Virus record (IMG/VR): IMGVR_UViG_3300030333_005751
Location: 1-51,033 of that record
Length of the DNA stretch: 51,033 nt
Reading direction: 5' to 3' (one strand)
Source: a virus
The notes beneath the pieces were generated by a model. That model saw only the letters and a list, made by a program, of their open reading frames with translations. It was not told the origin of the DNA and searched no databases. Position 1 is the stretch's first letter. Each line of letters begins with the position of its first letter. Positions 22,195-30,722 of the stretch are shown piece by piece. The position numbers and the translations under genes were made by a program.

Positions 22195-23421
22195 ATGGAT
22201 GAAAAGATGATTAATACAATTGCGACCACGTTGAACGTAGCACCGGAGAGAGTAAAGGACGTAGCCTCTACCGTTCTCGATGAGAATAGAGAGATATGGT
22301 CTAACGCCGGAAAGGATGACACTATGATGGGGGTTCAAGCACTACGAATCGCCCAAATCAAGATTAGTAGAGCCAATGCCGCGCTTCAAAGGAGTGGGGC
22401 TGAAAACTTCGTTGGTATGTTCGTAAGCGTGCCTCGCCCGAAGGAGTGGGGGAAGATTCTCTACAACAAGATGAACAAGGATTTGCTCAACCTAAGTGAT
22501 GAAGCCATCAATGGACTTCTACGCATGGGTAACGTAGTCCTTTACGAAACGGCTGGCAACGAATACATACGAAAGGCCAACCCCGCACTCTTCAATGGAA
22601 CGGTCTTAGGTGACGACATTGAGGAGACTACTGTTACTGACTTACCAAAAGAGGCGAAGGAATACTCCGAAGGGAAATTCTTCTACATAGTATGGGACAA
22701 CAAGACCCCAACGTGGCCTTCGGGAGACCGAAACTTCAAGTTCGGTAGACCTCGACCACAAGATGAGCGCGAAAGGGTTGCGCTATTCTTGGGACGAAAG
22801 GAGACTGAAAAGGGAGACCTACGACTCATTACTGTGAGAGCCAATGGAAAAGAGGCAGACAATCTCTACCCACCTACATTCGTGGCTGGTAGAATCCCAC
22901 TAAAGGGTGCGAGGAACCCCGATGTGGCTTACGCGACGCGCGACCTAAGCGTATTCGCGGCTGACGATACTGTTCAATCAATCTTCAATGGCCCACCATT
23001 CTCTCTTGAGGGTGGAAAGCCGACTGGCCCAATCACCGACTTGGTTCGTGAGATTACTTCGGTCAATGGACTGGAGAATTACCACAAGCAGAACGAGGGT
23101 TCCGATGGGTGGTATGATGCTTTGGTTGGTGTGGTTGGTGAAGTCATCCACATGGAACCGAGAGATAACGGCGCGTTGACTCTCATTCTTGGTGATGAAG
23201 ACATGACCTCGATTGATACCGTTGATGTGTGGGTGTCTGGAAAGCACTCCGAGAGTATTACATTCGGTGTTGGTTCTAAGGTTATCGCTTTGGGGCAGAC
23301 ATGGATGGGGCGCGAAGGTGATGTGCGCTTCTCATGTAGTGGATGGTTCGCTTACGATACCGTAGAGGCTATGGCTTCTGATTTCGTTGACATGAGCGAA
23401 GAGACTGGAGAGGATTGGTAG
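22195..23421 (+). CDS. OB-fold ssDNA-binding (RPA/SSB-like) protein
   Basis: 408 residues. The C-terminal third (VGVVGEVIHMEP...VDVWVSGKHSESITFGVGSKV) has the strand pattern of an OB fold, and the protein ends in an acidic tail (SEETGEDW) like those bacterial SSBs use to recruit partners. The N-terminal part is helical. It is GC-richer in codon choice than its neighbours and has its own promoter and ribosome site, consistent with an abundant protein that coats single-stranded DNA. Its location between the clamp loader and the recombinase supports this; the exact family is not confirmed. Confidence 0.65.
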   Translation: MDEKMINTIATTLNVAPERVKDVASTVLDENREIWSNAGKDDTMMGVQALRIAQIKISRANAALQRSGAENFVGMFVSVPRPKEWGKILYNKMNKDLLNLSDEAINGLLRMGNVVLYETAGNEYIRKANPALFNGTVLGDDIEETTVTDLPKEAKEYSEGKFFYIVWDNKTPTWPSGDRNFKFGRPRPQDERERVALFLGRKETEKGDLRLITVRANGKEADNLYPPTFVAGRIPLKGARNPDVAYATRDLSVFAADDTVQSIFNGPPFSLEGGKPTGPITDLVREITSVNGLENYHKQNEGSDGWYDALVGVVGEVIHMEPRDNGALTLILGDEDMTSIDTVDVWVSGKHSESITFGVGSKVIALGQTWMGREGDVRFSCSGWFAYDTVEAMASDFVDMSEETGEDW

Positions 23422-23422
23422 C

Positions 23423-24388
23423 ATGAGTCAATGGGGCGCGGCGGCTAAACCTGCTTCATCTCCTTCTGCCCCAGTGCAGAAATTTGATGCAGAATACTAT
23501 CGAAACCTATTCAATGCCCCAAAGAGGGCAACTGGTTCAATTAGAATGGCTTTGGTGGCGCGTGAGAATTGCGCTAAGACCGGACTCGCTCTCTCTATGC
23601 GAAAGGGTAACACAGTAATCCTCGACATTGACAATTCGGCTGGCGCAACCGTAGAATACAATTACGGCGATGACCCCAACATCAAGGTTCTACCTTTGTT
23701 GGATGAGAATGACGAATCAATATTCAATGAGGATAACACAATCAATTACGTCGCTTTGACGGATAAGGTAAACTGGTATATTAATTTGATAGCAGAACAG
23801 GCCGATGAGATTGATACGGTTATCTTCGATGGTGGTTCTACATTCCTTAAGTGGTGCGAACACTCAATGACATACGTTCTACAAAATAGGAGTAAGAATC
23901 CTGTGAACCCCGAAGATGGAGACCGATTCAATCAAGCCGAATGGAGAATTAGGAACAAGATGTTCCGAGATACCATAGGGAGATTGCATGGACTTCCTAT
24001 TGATAGAATATTCTTCACCTTCCACTTGAAGGAGATAAAGGAATTCGTCAATGATGGTTCTGGAAAGAAGGTTCTAATGAAGGTTGGAGAAAGACCGGAG
24101 TGGGAAAAGGGAACGATGAGATACTTCTCACAACAGATTTTCTTGACTCGCTACATGAAGAAGGCCGATGATGCCGCCGGAGTGAAGGGCGATTCGTCAT
24201 TAGGTGATGAAGAGTGGGTCGTGAAGGCCGAGATAGAAGAGATGAAGGGTCGAAACATGGAACATCTAGGCACTACGCACACTATCCTTTCTGTAAAGGA
24301 TGGAAAAGTGAAGTGGTTTGGGTTGCCTATGCTTGAGTGGGGCGACGACATAGCGAAGGGTGAAGATGATGGCAGTAGTGGAAATTGA
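23423..24388 (+). CDS. Sak4-like RecA-fold ATPase with altered P-loop
   Basis: 321 residues. The layout fits the Sak4/AAA_24 RecA-fold single-strand annealing or recombinase group: a P-loop region at about 46-53, Walker B TVIFDGGST, then GLPIDRIFFTFHLKEIKEF. The P-loop reads ARENCAKT rather than GxxxxGK(T/S), so both glycines are replaced while Lys-Thr is kept. It lies between the SSB-like protein and the clamp, where these proteins usually sit in viral replication modules. Function is likely homologous recombination, possibly with weakened ATP hydrolysis. Confidence 0.7.
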   Translation: MSQWGAAAKPASSPSAPVQKFDAEYYRNLFNAPKRATGSIRMALVARENCAKTGLALSMRKGNTVILDIDNSAGATVEYNYGDDPNIKVLPLLDENDESIFNEDNTINYVALTDKVNWYINLIAEQADEIDTVIFDGGSTFLKWCEHSMTYVLQNRSKNPVNPEDGDRFNQAEWRIRNKMFRDTIGRLHGLPIDRIFFTFHLKEIKEFVNDGSGKKVLMKVGERPEWEKGTMRYFSQQIFLTRYMKKADDAAGVKGDSSLGDEEWVVKAEIEEMKGRNMEHLGTTHTILSVKDGKVKWFGLPMLEWGDDIAKGEDDGSSGN

Positions 24389-25229
24389 AACTAACGATTT
24401 GATAACCCTCTTGAGTCAATCTCAAAGAAGGGCTACGATAGCCGGAAATACTGGGCCTCAAGTCTACGGTATTAAACTGATGCCTAAGAATGGTATGCTT
24501 CACACCACATGGATAGTTAAGGATGGAATTTCATCCCTCTCTAACCTTTGTGTCCCTATGGCTAACTCCAATTGGGAAGAGACTCCTATTTATCTCCCCG
24601 ATATTGATAGAGTCTTAGGAATCTTGAAGTTTCATGGTGGAACGATGAAGATAACCTCTACTGATGATAAGGTTGTATTCAAGTCCAATAACAAGCAGAC
24701 AACGATACAAGCGTCGGGCAAAGCGTTGGCATTCCCGAATGGTCGTGATTCTCTAATCTCTTGGGCTGAAAAGTCTGAAGAATTAGCATCGAGGATTTCA
24801 AAGGATGGGTTTTACGAGACAAAGGATGGGAATTTACTCGCACCTATGTTGTCCTTAGAAGTAGATGGCATTGATATGTTTGAAGCGTTTAGGTGTGCTG
24901 GCATAAATAACCAAGACCCTGACATTTTCGTATTCGATTACTTGACTTCTTATAAGTCTGAAGAGGCTTTGTGTATTAGAGTGGGTCAAGATTTGAAGGG
25001 CGCAACGAAGAGTAAGATAGACTGTAAGGTTCTTACCCATTCGGATGACCTAACTGGAGAATCATTTGAGGTAGCCTACAATGGTGGGTTTGATTCCCTA
25101 TTTAAACACATCAATGGCCCTGTCAAATTGTCATTCTTCGACTTTAGAGAGGCTAATCAAGGGATGGCCTTGCTAATCTCATGGGGTTCCAATTGGGTTC
25201 TTCAAGCCTCGTTTGAACAAGGTAGATAG
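24366..25229 (+). CDS. PCNA-like DNA sliding clamp
   Basis: 287 residues (ATG 24366 or 24369), somewhat longer than archaeal PCNA. The beta-rich pattern, the HINGPVKLSFFDF and MALLISWGSNWVLQASF C-terminal strands and the position with clamp loader and polymerase identify it as the clamp. It would encircle DNA and tether the polymerase and nucleases. It overlaps the previous gene by 23 nt. The sequence is diverged, so the fold is inferred from pattern and context. Confidence 0.7.
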   Translation: MMAVVEIETNDLITLLSQSQRRATIAGNTGPQVYGIKLMPKNGMLHTTWIVKDGISSLSNLCVPMANSNWEETPIYLPDIDRVLGILKFHGGTMKITSTDDKVVFKSNNKQTTIQASGKALAFPNGRDSLISWAEKSEELASRISKDGFYETKDGNLLAPMLSLEVDGIDMFEAFRCAGINNQDPDIFVFDYLTSYKSEEALCIRVGQDLKGATKSKIDCKVLTHSDDLTGESFEVAYNGGFDSLFKHINGPVKLSFFDFREANQGMALLISWGSNWVLQASFEQGR

Positions 25230-25230
25230 T

Positions 25231-25536
25231 ATGGATGATAGGCAAACCACTTTAGAACTGTTCGGTGCTACTGGCTTAACTGATAAGTCATTAGAAGAAG
25301 GAACGGCTCAACAAGAGTGGGATAGAGGGGGAATGCCGGAATACAATAACCCAAAGAAAGAAGAGTTTCACATGATTAAGATTCGGTTCGCTACGAAAGA
25401 GGACATGGATGAATTTGCTGAGATTATAGGGCAGAAATTGACCGATAGGACTACAAGCATTTGGCATCCCTTCAAGTCTCATTGGGGCGACCACATACAC
25501 AGGTTTGTTGATGAGAATGACGACGAAGAAGAATGA
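25231..25536 (+). CDS. Small protein with N-terminal PIP-box-like motif
   Basis: 101 residues. It opens MDDRQTTLELFG, which fits the PCNA-interaction motif QxxLxxF, two bases after the clamp gene. The rest (IKIRFATKEDMDEFAEIIGQKLTDRT...SIWHP) resembles a small phage protein that I recall next to glycosyltransferase genes of the type found immediately downstream here. It may link that enzyme, or another factor, to the clamp at the fork. The C-terminus is acidic. Confidence 0.6.
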   Translation: MDDRQTTLELFGATGLTDKSLEEGTAQQEWDRGGMPEYNNPKKEEFHMIKIRFATKEDMDEFAEIIGQKLTDRTTSIWHPFKSHWGDHIHRFVDENDDEEE

Positions 25537-26497
25537 ACCACAATTCCCTATCTATGTAGTGTCAAAGGGGCGATGGGACAACCAATTAACTGGTCGCGCT
25601 CTTGATGTTATGGGCGTTCCCTACCGAATGGTAGTAGAAGAGGCTGAGTTAGAAGAATACGAAGCGGTAAAGGGGTCAGCCTGTATCGAAGTAATTGTAA
25701 CTCCTCAGAAATACAAAGACGAATATGATGTATATTGGGTTGATGATGACCCACGTTTAGGGCCAGGGGCTTCTCGTAATTTTGTATGGGAACATTCCAT
25801 GTCGAATGGTCACGATTGGCATTGGGTTATGGATGATAATTTTGATGGATTCCATAGACTGAATAGAAATGTCAAAGCACAAGCACATACAGGCGCAATC
25901 TTTAGGGCTATGGAGGACTTCGTTCTTCGGTATGAGAATATAGCAATAGCCGGCCCAAACTATTCTGGATTTTGTAAGAAGACCGACCCACTACCACCCT
26001 ATGTTAAGAACACAAGAATCTATTCTTGTCTCTTAATTAGAAATGACATTCCCTATCGTTGGCGTGGTAGATACAATGAAGATACTGACTTGTCATTGAG
26101 GGTGCTGAAAGATGGTATGGCTACATTACAATTCAATGCTTTCTTGGCTGATAAAATTACTACTCAAAGGATGAGTGGTGGCAACCACCAACAATTTTAC
26201 TCTAAGGATGGAACGATTCAGAAAAGTAGGATGCTTGAGGATATGCACCCCGATGTGGCTAAGGTTGTATGGCGGTATGGTAGATGGCATCACGATGTAG
26301 ATTACAAACCCTTCAAAGGAAACCCTTTACTGCTTAAGAAGGGGCTGGAAATACTGGAGGGTAATGACGAATACGGTATGGTTCTTCAGAAGAGAAAGAA
26401 AGATGATAGGTATTTCAATAAGCATAGGGTAGGTAAAGATAAGACTACACTTGTTGCGACTGGCGAAAAGGCGTATGAGACAAGGTTTGTATTATAG
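25517..26497 (+). CDS. TET-associated-type glycosyltransferase (TAGT-like)
   Basis: 326 residues from ATG 25517 (25511 is also possible). FPIYVVSKGRW near the N-terminus, VDDDPRLGPGASRNF, WVMDDNFDGFHR and the later RYNEDTDLSLRVL form the GT-A-type layout of the TET-associated glycosyltransferase family. Family members are proposed to add sugars to oxidised or hydroxymethylated DNA bases in phages. The acidic DD pairs would bind the metal and nucleotide-sugar. No TET/JBP oxygenase or hydroxymethylase is in the window, so the acceptor is unknown. Placement among replication genes favours DNA modification and evasion of host nucleases. Confidence 0.65.
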   Translation: MTTKKNEPQFPIYVVSKGRWDNQLTGRALDVMGVPYRMVVEEAELEEYEAVKGSACIEVIVTPQKYKDEYDVYWVDDDPRLGPGASRNFVWEHSMSNGHDWHWVMDDNFDGFHRLNRNVKAQAHTGAIFRAMEDFVLRYENIAIAGPNYSGFCKKTDPLPPYVKNTRIYSCLLIRNDIPYRWRGRYNEDTDLSLRVLKDGMATLQFNAFLADKITTQRMSGGNHQQFYSKDGTIQKSRMLEDMHPDVAKVVWRYGRWHHDVDYKPFKGNPLLLKKGLEILEGNDEYGMVLQKRKKDDRYFNKHRVGKDKTTLVATGEKAYETRFVL

Positions 26498-26502
26498 TTA
26501 AG

Positions 26503-26510
26503 TTTAATAG
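26503..26510 (+). promoter_or_regulatory. TATA box, leaderless
   Basis: TTTAATAG begins 31 nt before the ATG at 26534. Confidence 0.4.
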
Positions 26511-26533
26511 GGTTTAAGTTTCGGGTGGTATTG

Positions 26534-26842
26534 ATGGTCTACACTAATAGATTTGGGAGAACAAGTTACCCAATGAGAGCATTCGCTAGATACCTCAAGG
26601 AGAAGGGGCCATCTACCATACGAACCGTAGCGTCTAACGCCACGTTAGAGAACGGTAAGAAGGTGAAGGATAGTCACTTCTCTATGGAACCAAGACAATT
26701 AACAAGTATCTTTAGGATGCACCCCGATTTCAACAACGTGGCTGAGGGACTTTGGGATATTAACCCCGAATCGGTGCTACTAGAGGCTATGGATAGGTCG
26801 AAGGCACAAAGGAAAACTAGACTACTAGGTAAGGAGGCCTGA
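26534..26842 (+). CDS. Probable winged-helix protein
   Basis: 102 residues, starting MVYTNRFGR. The ATG at 26534 fits the TATA spacing better than the GTG at 26525. AFARYLKEKGPSTIRTVASN and MEPRQLTSIFRMHPDF read as a winged helix similar to the genes at 12238 and 19678. Likely DNA-binding. Confidence 0.55.
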   Translation: MVYTNRFGRTSYPMRAFARYLKEKGPSTIRTVASNATLENGKKVKDSHFSMEPRQLTSIFRMHPDFNNVAEGLWDINPESVLLEAMDRSKAQRKTRLLGKEA

Positions 26843-26847
26843 AACTG

Positions 26848-27150
26848 ATGAGTAATGTAACATTATTGTCGTATATTGAAATCTTACATGAAGGGGCGCA
26901 TAGTATTGATGTGTCGGACGAAGACGGTAAGGAATACAAACTGACTTACGTTTTGACTAAGAAGGATATAGCCCCTCAATATAGGGAGAGTGCTTGGTTA
27001 GAAGAAGAGTATGGGAATAAGAAAAGGACAATGCAATCTATCGCTGACGAGTTTGGTATTACCCCTATGGCGGTCTACAAGTGGCTCAAGAAGCATGGCA
27101 TAGAAACGAGACCACCAGGACGATTCGCTAACCTTGAGTTAGATTCATAA
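26848..27150 (+). CDS. HTH DNA-binding protein
   Basis: 100 residues. The C-terminal half AWLEEEYGNKKRTMQSIAD followed by EFGITPMAVYKWLKKHGIE is a classic helix-turn-helix of the transposase/homing-endonuclease-associated kind. The N-terminal part is a short beta-rich region. It lies directly before the polymerase promoter and could regulate it. Confidence 0.65.
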   Translation: MSNVTLLSYIEILHEGAHSIDVSDEDGKEYKLTYVLTKKDIAPQYRESAWLEEEYGNKKRTMQSIADEFGITPMAVYKWLKKHGIETRPPGRFANLELDS

Positions 27151-27165
27151 GCAATTCAAACTACG
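27144..27165 (+). promoter_or_regulatory. TTCATAAGCAATTCAAAC leaderless promoter
   Basis: TATA-like TTCATAAG begins exactly 29 nt before the polymerase ATG and overlaps the stop codon of the preceding gene. Confidence 0.6.
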
Positions 27166-27172
27166 ACGATAC

Positions 27173-29398
27173 ATGATAGTAGACGCGGTTGGTAAGAACA
27201 AAGTATCAATTAGATACCGTGATGAAAATCGCAATCGTCAAAACCTAGTGGTAGAGGACATTCCCTATCTATTCGTAGAGACTGAAATTCTACCTGAGGA
27301 ACCATCTCCAGAATTAAAGTTTGAGGATGGATTTACAGGACTCTATGGAGAAGATTTGACTAAGGTGACTTCTCCAAACTTAGACGCACTGAAATTTTTC
27401 AAGGGTGCTTTTGATACATGGGAAGCAAATATCCCCTTTACTAATAGGGTATTATCAGATAGATTATTAGACAATGACCCTATACCTAACTACGAACATC
27501 GAGTCTGGTATCTCGATTGTGAGTGGCATCCTCAGACTAATCAAATGAGAGTCATAGTAGTTAAGGATAGTTACACTGGGAAAGATTATGTGTGGGTAGT
27601 GCATTCAGAAATAGAGCCAGGGAGTTACAATAAATTAGGAGACTATGAATATGAAACTCCATTGAAAGCATTTCCTGACGAGAAATCTATGTTAAGGCAC
27701 TTCTTAGCCCACATGAGAGCGCAAGACCCTGATGTGATTACAGGGTGGTTCGTGGTAGGGGCAGACATTAAGGTGATAATAGAGAGATGTAGAGCCAACA
27801 ATCTACCACATCAACACCTTTCCCCCCTTAACAAGATTAGATATGAATTTAATGATTGGGCGCAACCCATAGTAGGAAGAAATTGCATCGACCTTATGAT
27901 AGCATTCTCAAAATTATGGGAGATGAAGAATGGCAAACTCCCCGGCTACAAACTAGATGATGTTGCTAGGGAAGTGCTGGGGCAACAGAAAATTGAACTG
28001 GAAGACGGTCACGATACTTATTACTCCGACATAGCAACCTACGTTCATTATTGTCGGCAAGATGTGGCTTTGTTGCCTTTGCTAGATGACAAAGTTAATG
28101 CGCTGAAATATTACTTGGCTCTACAACACATCGTTCAATGCGAACTGAAAAGCACGCCATTCATCACTAAGATGTTCACTTGCCTTACGCTTCAAGATAA
28201 GGAGTTTGATAGGCGCATCCCCACTAAACCCCAATTCGCATTTGAACCATACGAAGGTGCTGAGATTATGGAGGTAGAAGAGGGGGTCTATGACAACGTG
28301 GGTATTCTTGATGTGAAAGCCATGTATCATAGTAATGCTTCGTGGCATAATATTTCTTGGGATTCTCTTACTGACAGGGATGGGGGTAAGAACTGTGGTA
28401 ATGGGACTTACTTCAAACAAGGGGAGAAGGGGTTGCTTGTAAGGCTGATGGATAAGATGACTGACCTGAGAAACGAGTATAAGAAACTGAAAACTCAAGA
28501 CAAAGACAACATGGATAAGTGGGACACAATGCAATTCGCTTGTAAGTCTCTTGTCGCATCCATGTATGGGGTTGCTGGAGATTCTAAATATGGTATGTAT
28601 CATCCTGAAATTGCGGCGGCAATTACCTACACTTCAAGGGCCACCCTAAATCTACTCAAGACCCATGCTGAGAACGTCGGCTTTAAGGTGCTTTACGGAC
28701 ACACCGACAGCGTGTTTTGTATCATCCCTACCCCTCAAGAGGGTGAGGAACAAATCGCTCTAATTAACGAAGAAATGGAACCGATAGAAGTAGAGTTTGA
28801 GAAGTGGTGTAGTAGTATGATACTGATGGCTAAGAATCGCTATGCTGGAAATGTTACATGGAGTGAAGGGATTGGGCATGGTGACGTTCTCTATGTTAAA
28901 GGAATTGAACTGAAACAATCTAGGATGCCACCCATTATGAAAGAGGTCATGGCGGCTACCTTGAATAGTATTCTAACTACACCATCAGACTTTATGGCAG
29001 AAGGTGAGGCTGAAACTACTGAATACATTAGGGGGTTGATAGAAAGGGTTTTGGCTGGAGAAGAAGATGATATTAATTTGTGTATGAAAGGGAGACTATC
29101 GAGGGACTTGTCTAAATACAAAACGCTATCAGGACCTAGTGCTGGTGCGGCATGGGCCAACGAATTTCTAGGGAAGGGGTATCGAAAGGATTCCTATTTC
29201 TTGACTACCTTGAATGATAAGGGGGAGTATATTGCTTTCGATAAACCTGAGGAAATAAAGGGCTTTGCTGAGATTGGTTATAAGCACTTGCTGGAAAGAT
29301 TTGTTCTCAAAAAGATAGAGCCATATTATAATTTGGCTGGGTGGGATATGCAACCACTATGGAATGCTATCCAACAAGTTAATATGCGCTGGTTGTGA
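27173..29398 (+). CDS. polB: Family B DNA polymerase
   Basis: 741 residues, nearly the length of compact archaeal PolB. Exonuclease motif I is LDCEW (about 114-118), motif II region TGWFVVGAD (about 190-198) and motif III YCRQD (about 293-297). Polymerase motif A is DVKAMYHS (about 380-387), motif B KSLVASMYG (about 458-466) and motif C YGHTDS (about 508-513). All key aspartates for synthesis are present. In exo II the usual Asn and Phe before the Asp are replaced. A weak PIP-like QVNMRWL ends the protein. It replicates the viral genome with the clamp, loader and primase encoded nearby. Confidence 0.95.
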   Translation: MIVDAVGKNKVSIRYRDENRNRQNLVVEDIPYLFVETEILPEEPSPELKFEDGFTGLYGEDLTKVTSPNLDALKFFKGAFDTWEANIPFTNRVLSDRLLDNDPIPNYEHRVWYLDCEWHPQTNQMRVIVVKDSYTGKDYVWVVHSEIEPGSYNKLGDYEYETPLKAFPDEKSMLRHFLAHMRAQDPDVITGWFVVGADIKVIIERCRANNLPHQHLSPLNKIRYEFNDWAQPIVGRNCIDLMIAFSKLWEMKNGKLPGYKLDDVAREVLGQQKIELEDGHDTYYSDIATYVHYCRQDVALLPLLDDKVNALKYYLALQHIVQCELKSTPFITKMFTCLTLQDKEFDRRIPTKPQFAFEPYEGAEIMEVEEGVYDNVGILDVKAMYHSNASWHNISWDSLTDRDGGKNCGNGTYFKQGEKGLLVRLMDKMTDLRNEYKKLKTQDKDNMDKWDTMQFACKSLVASMYGVAGDSKYGMYHPEIAAAITYTSRATLNLLKTHAENVGFKVLYGHTDSVFCIIPTPQEGEEQIALINEEMEPIEVEFEKWCSSMILMAKNRYAGNVTWSEGIGHGDVLYVKGIELKQSRMPPIMKEVMAATLNSILTTPSDFMAEGEAETTEYIRGLIERVLAGEEDDINLCMKGRLSRDLSKYKTLSGPSAGAAWANEFLGKGYRKDSYFLTTLNDKGEYIAFDKPEEIKGFAEIGYKHLLERFVLKKIEPYYNLAGWDMQPLWNAIQQVNMRWL

Positions 29399-29407
29399 GG
29401 AGATAGT

Positions 29408-29704
29408 ATGAGCGACGCCGAGGAACCACAGGAAACGATTACACTTCAACAAGTTATGGATGCCTACATTATGCTAAAGCATGACGTAGGTGGCTTGGCG
29501 GCGGCGGTTCAACAAGACATGGAGAAGGTAAATTTTCTACTCTTCCATCTTTTGAAAGATTTGGGTAAGGTTGTAGAAGATGTATGTCCCTCTTGTAATG
29601 CTGAAATGATGCTTCCGATATTTGATAGTGCCGAACTAGAAAAGGTGTGTAACATTTGCGGTTGGACTGAAGAGGAAGACTCCCCTGAGGGGGAAGAAGA
29701 GTGA
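29408..29704 (+). CDS. Coiled-coil zinc-ribbon protein
   Basis: 98 residues: a helical N-terminal segment, then CPSC and CNIC pairs about 25 residues apart, and an acidic C-terminus. It is placed between PolB and the Cas4-like nuclease and overlaps the latter by 4 nt. It may be an accessory factor. Confidence 0.6.
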   Translation: MSDAEEPQETITLQQVMDAYIMLKHDVGGLAAAVQQDMEKVNFLLFHLLKDLGKVVEDVCPSCNAEMMLPIFDSAELEKVCNICGWTEEEDSPEGEEE

Positions 29705-30570
29705 GCCTAGCAACGGAGGAACAAATAGGAGAGTCTTCCTACGTTCCTAACGTTGATGGTATCACTAAGATAAGTAAGTCTTCCTTCATGGGCTACTTGA
29801 TGTGTCCTAGACAATTTTGGTGGAACCACTTAGCCGATGTTCCTAGACCTCCCCCCACTGAGGCTATGATTCGTGGTGGTAAAGTGCATAAGGTAATGGA
29901 AGTCGGTCTATTAGAAGGTGCTGATGCCGTAGATAGAGCCGTAGCGGAGGAAGGGGTAGACCCTCTTGACCCAGCAATAGAATCTATGACTTCTCTCTTG
30001 CATCAAATCGCCTATGATTTAGGCGGCTTTGATATAATAGAAGTAGAGAAGAAGCACCAAATATTTGAGAAACTTAATGTCGCTGAAATCGGTAAGGTAG
30101 ATGTGATTTGGGTTGGGATGATAGATGCGGTTCTAAGACACCCTGATGGTGGACTGATTCTAACAGAATTAAAGACTGGAAATATGGGCGTAGGTAAATT
30201 GGGGCGCACTCGTAGAGAACTGTGCTTCTACAAGATGATACTAGATAAGATGGGAATCTATGAACCCATCACTCACTTCCTCTATATTTGTCCTGACTAT
30301 CAACTAGTCGTAGATAGAGAAGACAAACTACTACTGGAAGGTAGTAAGAGAGGTAAGAGTTTATGGCTTGGAGACCACAATGGGATTGCCATTTTAGAGC
30401 CAGTTGGGTCTCGCTCTTTAAATGCTTTTGAGAAGCGTTTAAATGACACTCTTCCTAATCTATTTTCCCACAAGTGGGACATGAATTGGAATGACTATTT
30501 TTGTATGACATGGTGTGACTTTAACTCCGCCTGTCAACAAGAATTACACGCCGAAGAATTGGGGTTTTGA
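29701..30570 (+). CDS. Cas4-like PD-(D/E)XK nuclease with Fe-S cysteines
   Basis: 289 residues from a GTG. MCPRQFW gives the first cluster cysteine (about 35). The nuclease core includes GGKVHK (His about 63), GMIDAVL (Asp about 142) and LTELKTG (Glu about 156, Lys about 158), followed by a FYKM helix. Three more cysteines lie near the end (about 268, 272, 278), completing a four-cysteine cluster as in Cas4/AddB/Dna2-type enzymes. It should resect or process DNA ends in recombination-dependent replication. No CRISPR array or other cas gene is present. Confidence 0.85.
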   Translation: MSLATEEQIGESSYVPNVDGITKISKSSFMGYLMCPRQFWWNHLADVPRPPPTEAMIRGGKVHKVMEVGLLEGADAVDRAVAEEGVDPLDPAIESMTSLLHQIAYDLGGFDIIEVEKKHQIFEKLNVAEIGKVDVIWVGMIDAVLRHPDGGLILTELKTGNMGVGKLGRTRRELCFYKMILDKMGIYEPITHFLYICPDYQLVVDREDKLLLEGSKRGKSLWLGDHNGIAILEPVGSRSLNAFEKRLNDTLPNLFSHKWDMNWNDYFCMTWCDFNSACQQELHAEELGF

Positions 30571-30571
30571 T

Positions 30572-30718
30572 ATGACAAGAAAGATAGTTTGCGCTAAGTG
30601 CGACTCAGATGAATGGATTGATATAGAAGAGACTATAAGAGTTACCGGCCAAGAGGGTAACGTCCCCGAGCGCATAGAGATTTTGATTTGTGCGTGCGGA
30701 CATAGACAAGAGTGTTGA
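30572..30718 (+). CDS. Tiny zinc-ribbon protein
   Basis: 48 residues from MTRKIVCAKC, with CAKC and CACGH about 30 residues apart, a standard zinc ribbon. It starts one base after the preceding stop. Confidence 0.6.
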   Translation: MTRKIVCAKCDSDEWIDIEETIRVTGQEGNVPERIEILICACGHRQEC

Positions 30719-30722
30719 TACC

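Noticed and set aside
28121-28603. 160-codon antisense frame in PolB
   Set aside because: It is the shadow of the polymerase catalytic region; no independent motif or ribosome site.
29701-30570. CRISPR-associated Cas4
   Set aside because: The nuclease is Cas4-like in fold but sits in a replication module with no Cas1, Cas2 or array; a replication/recombination role is simpler.
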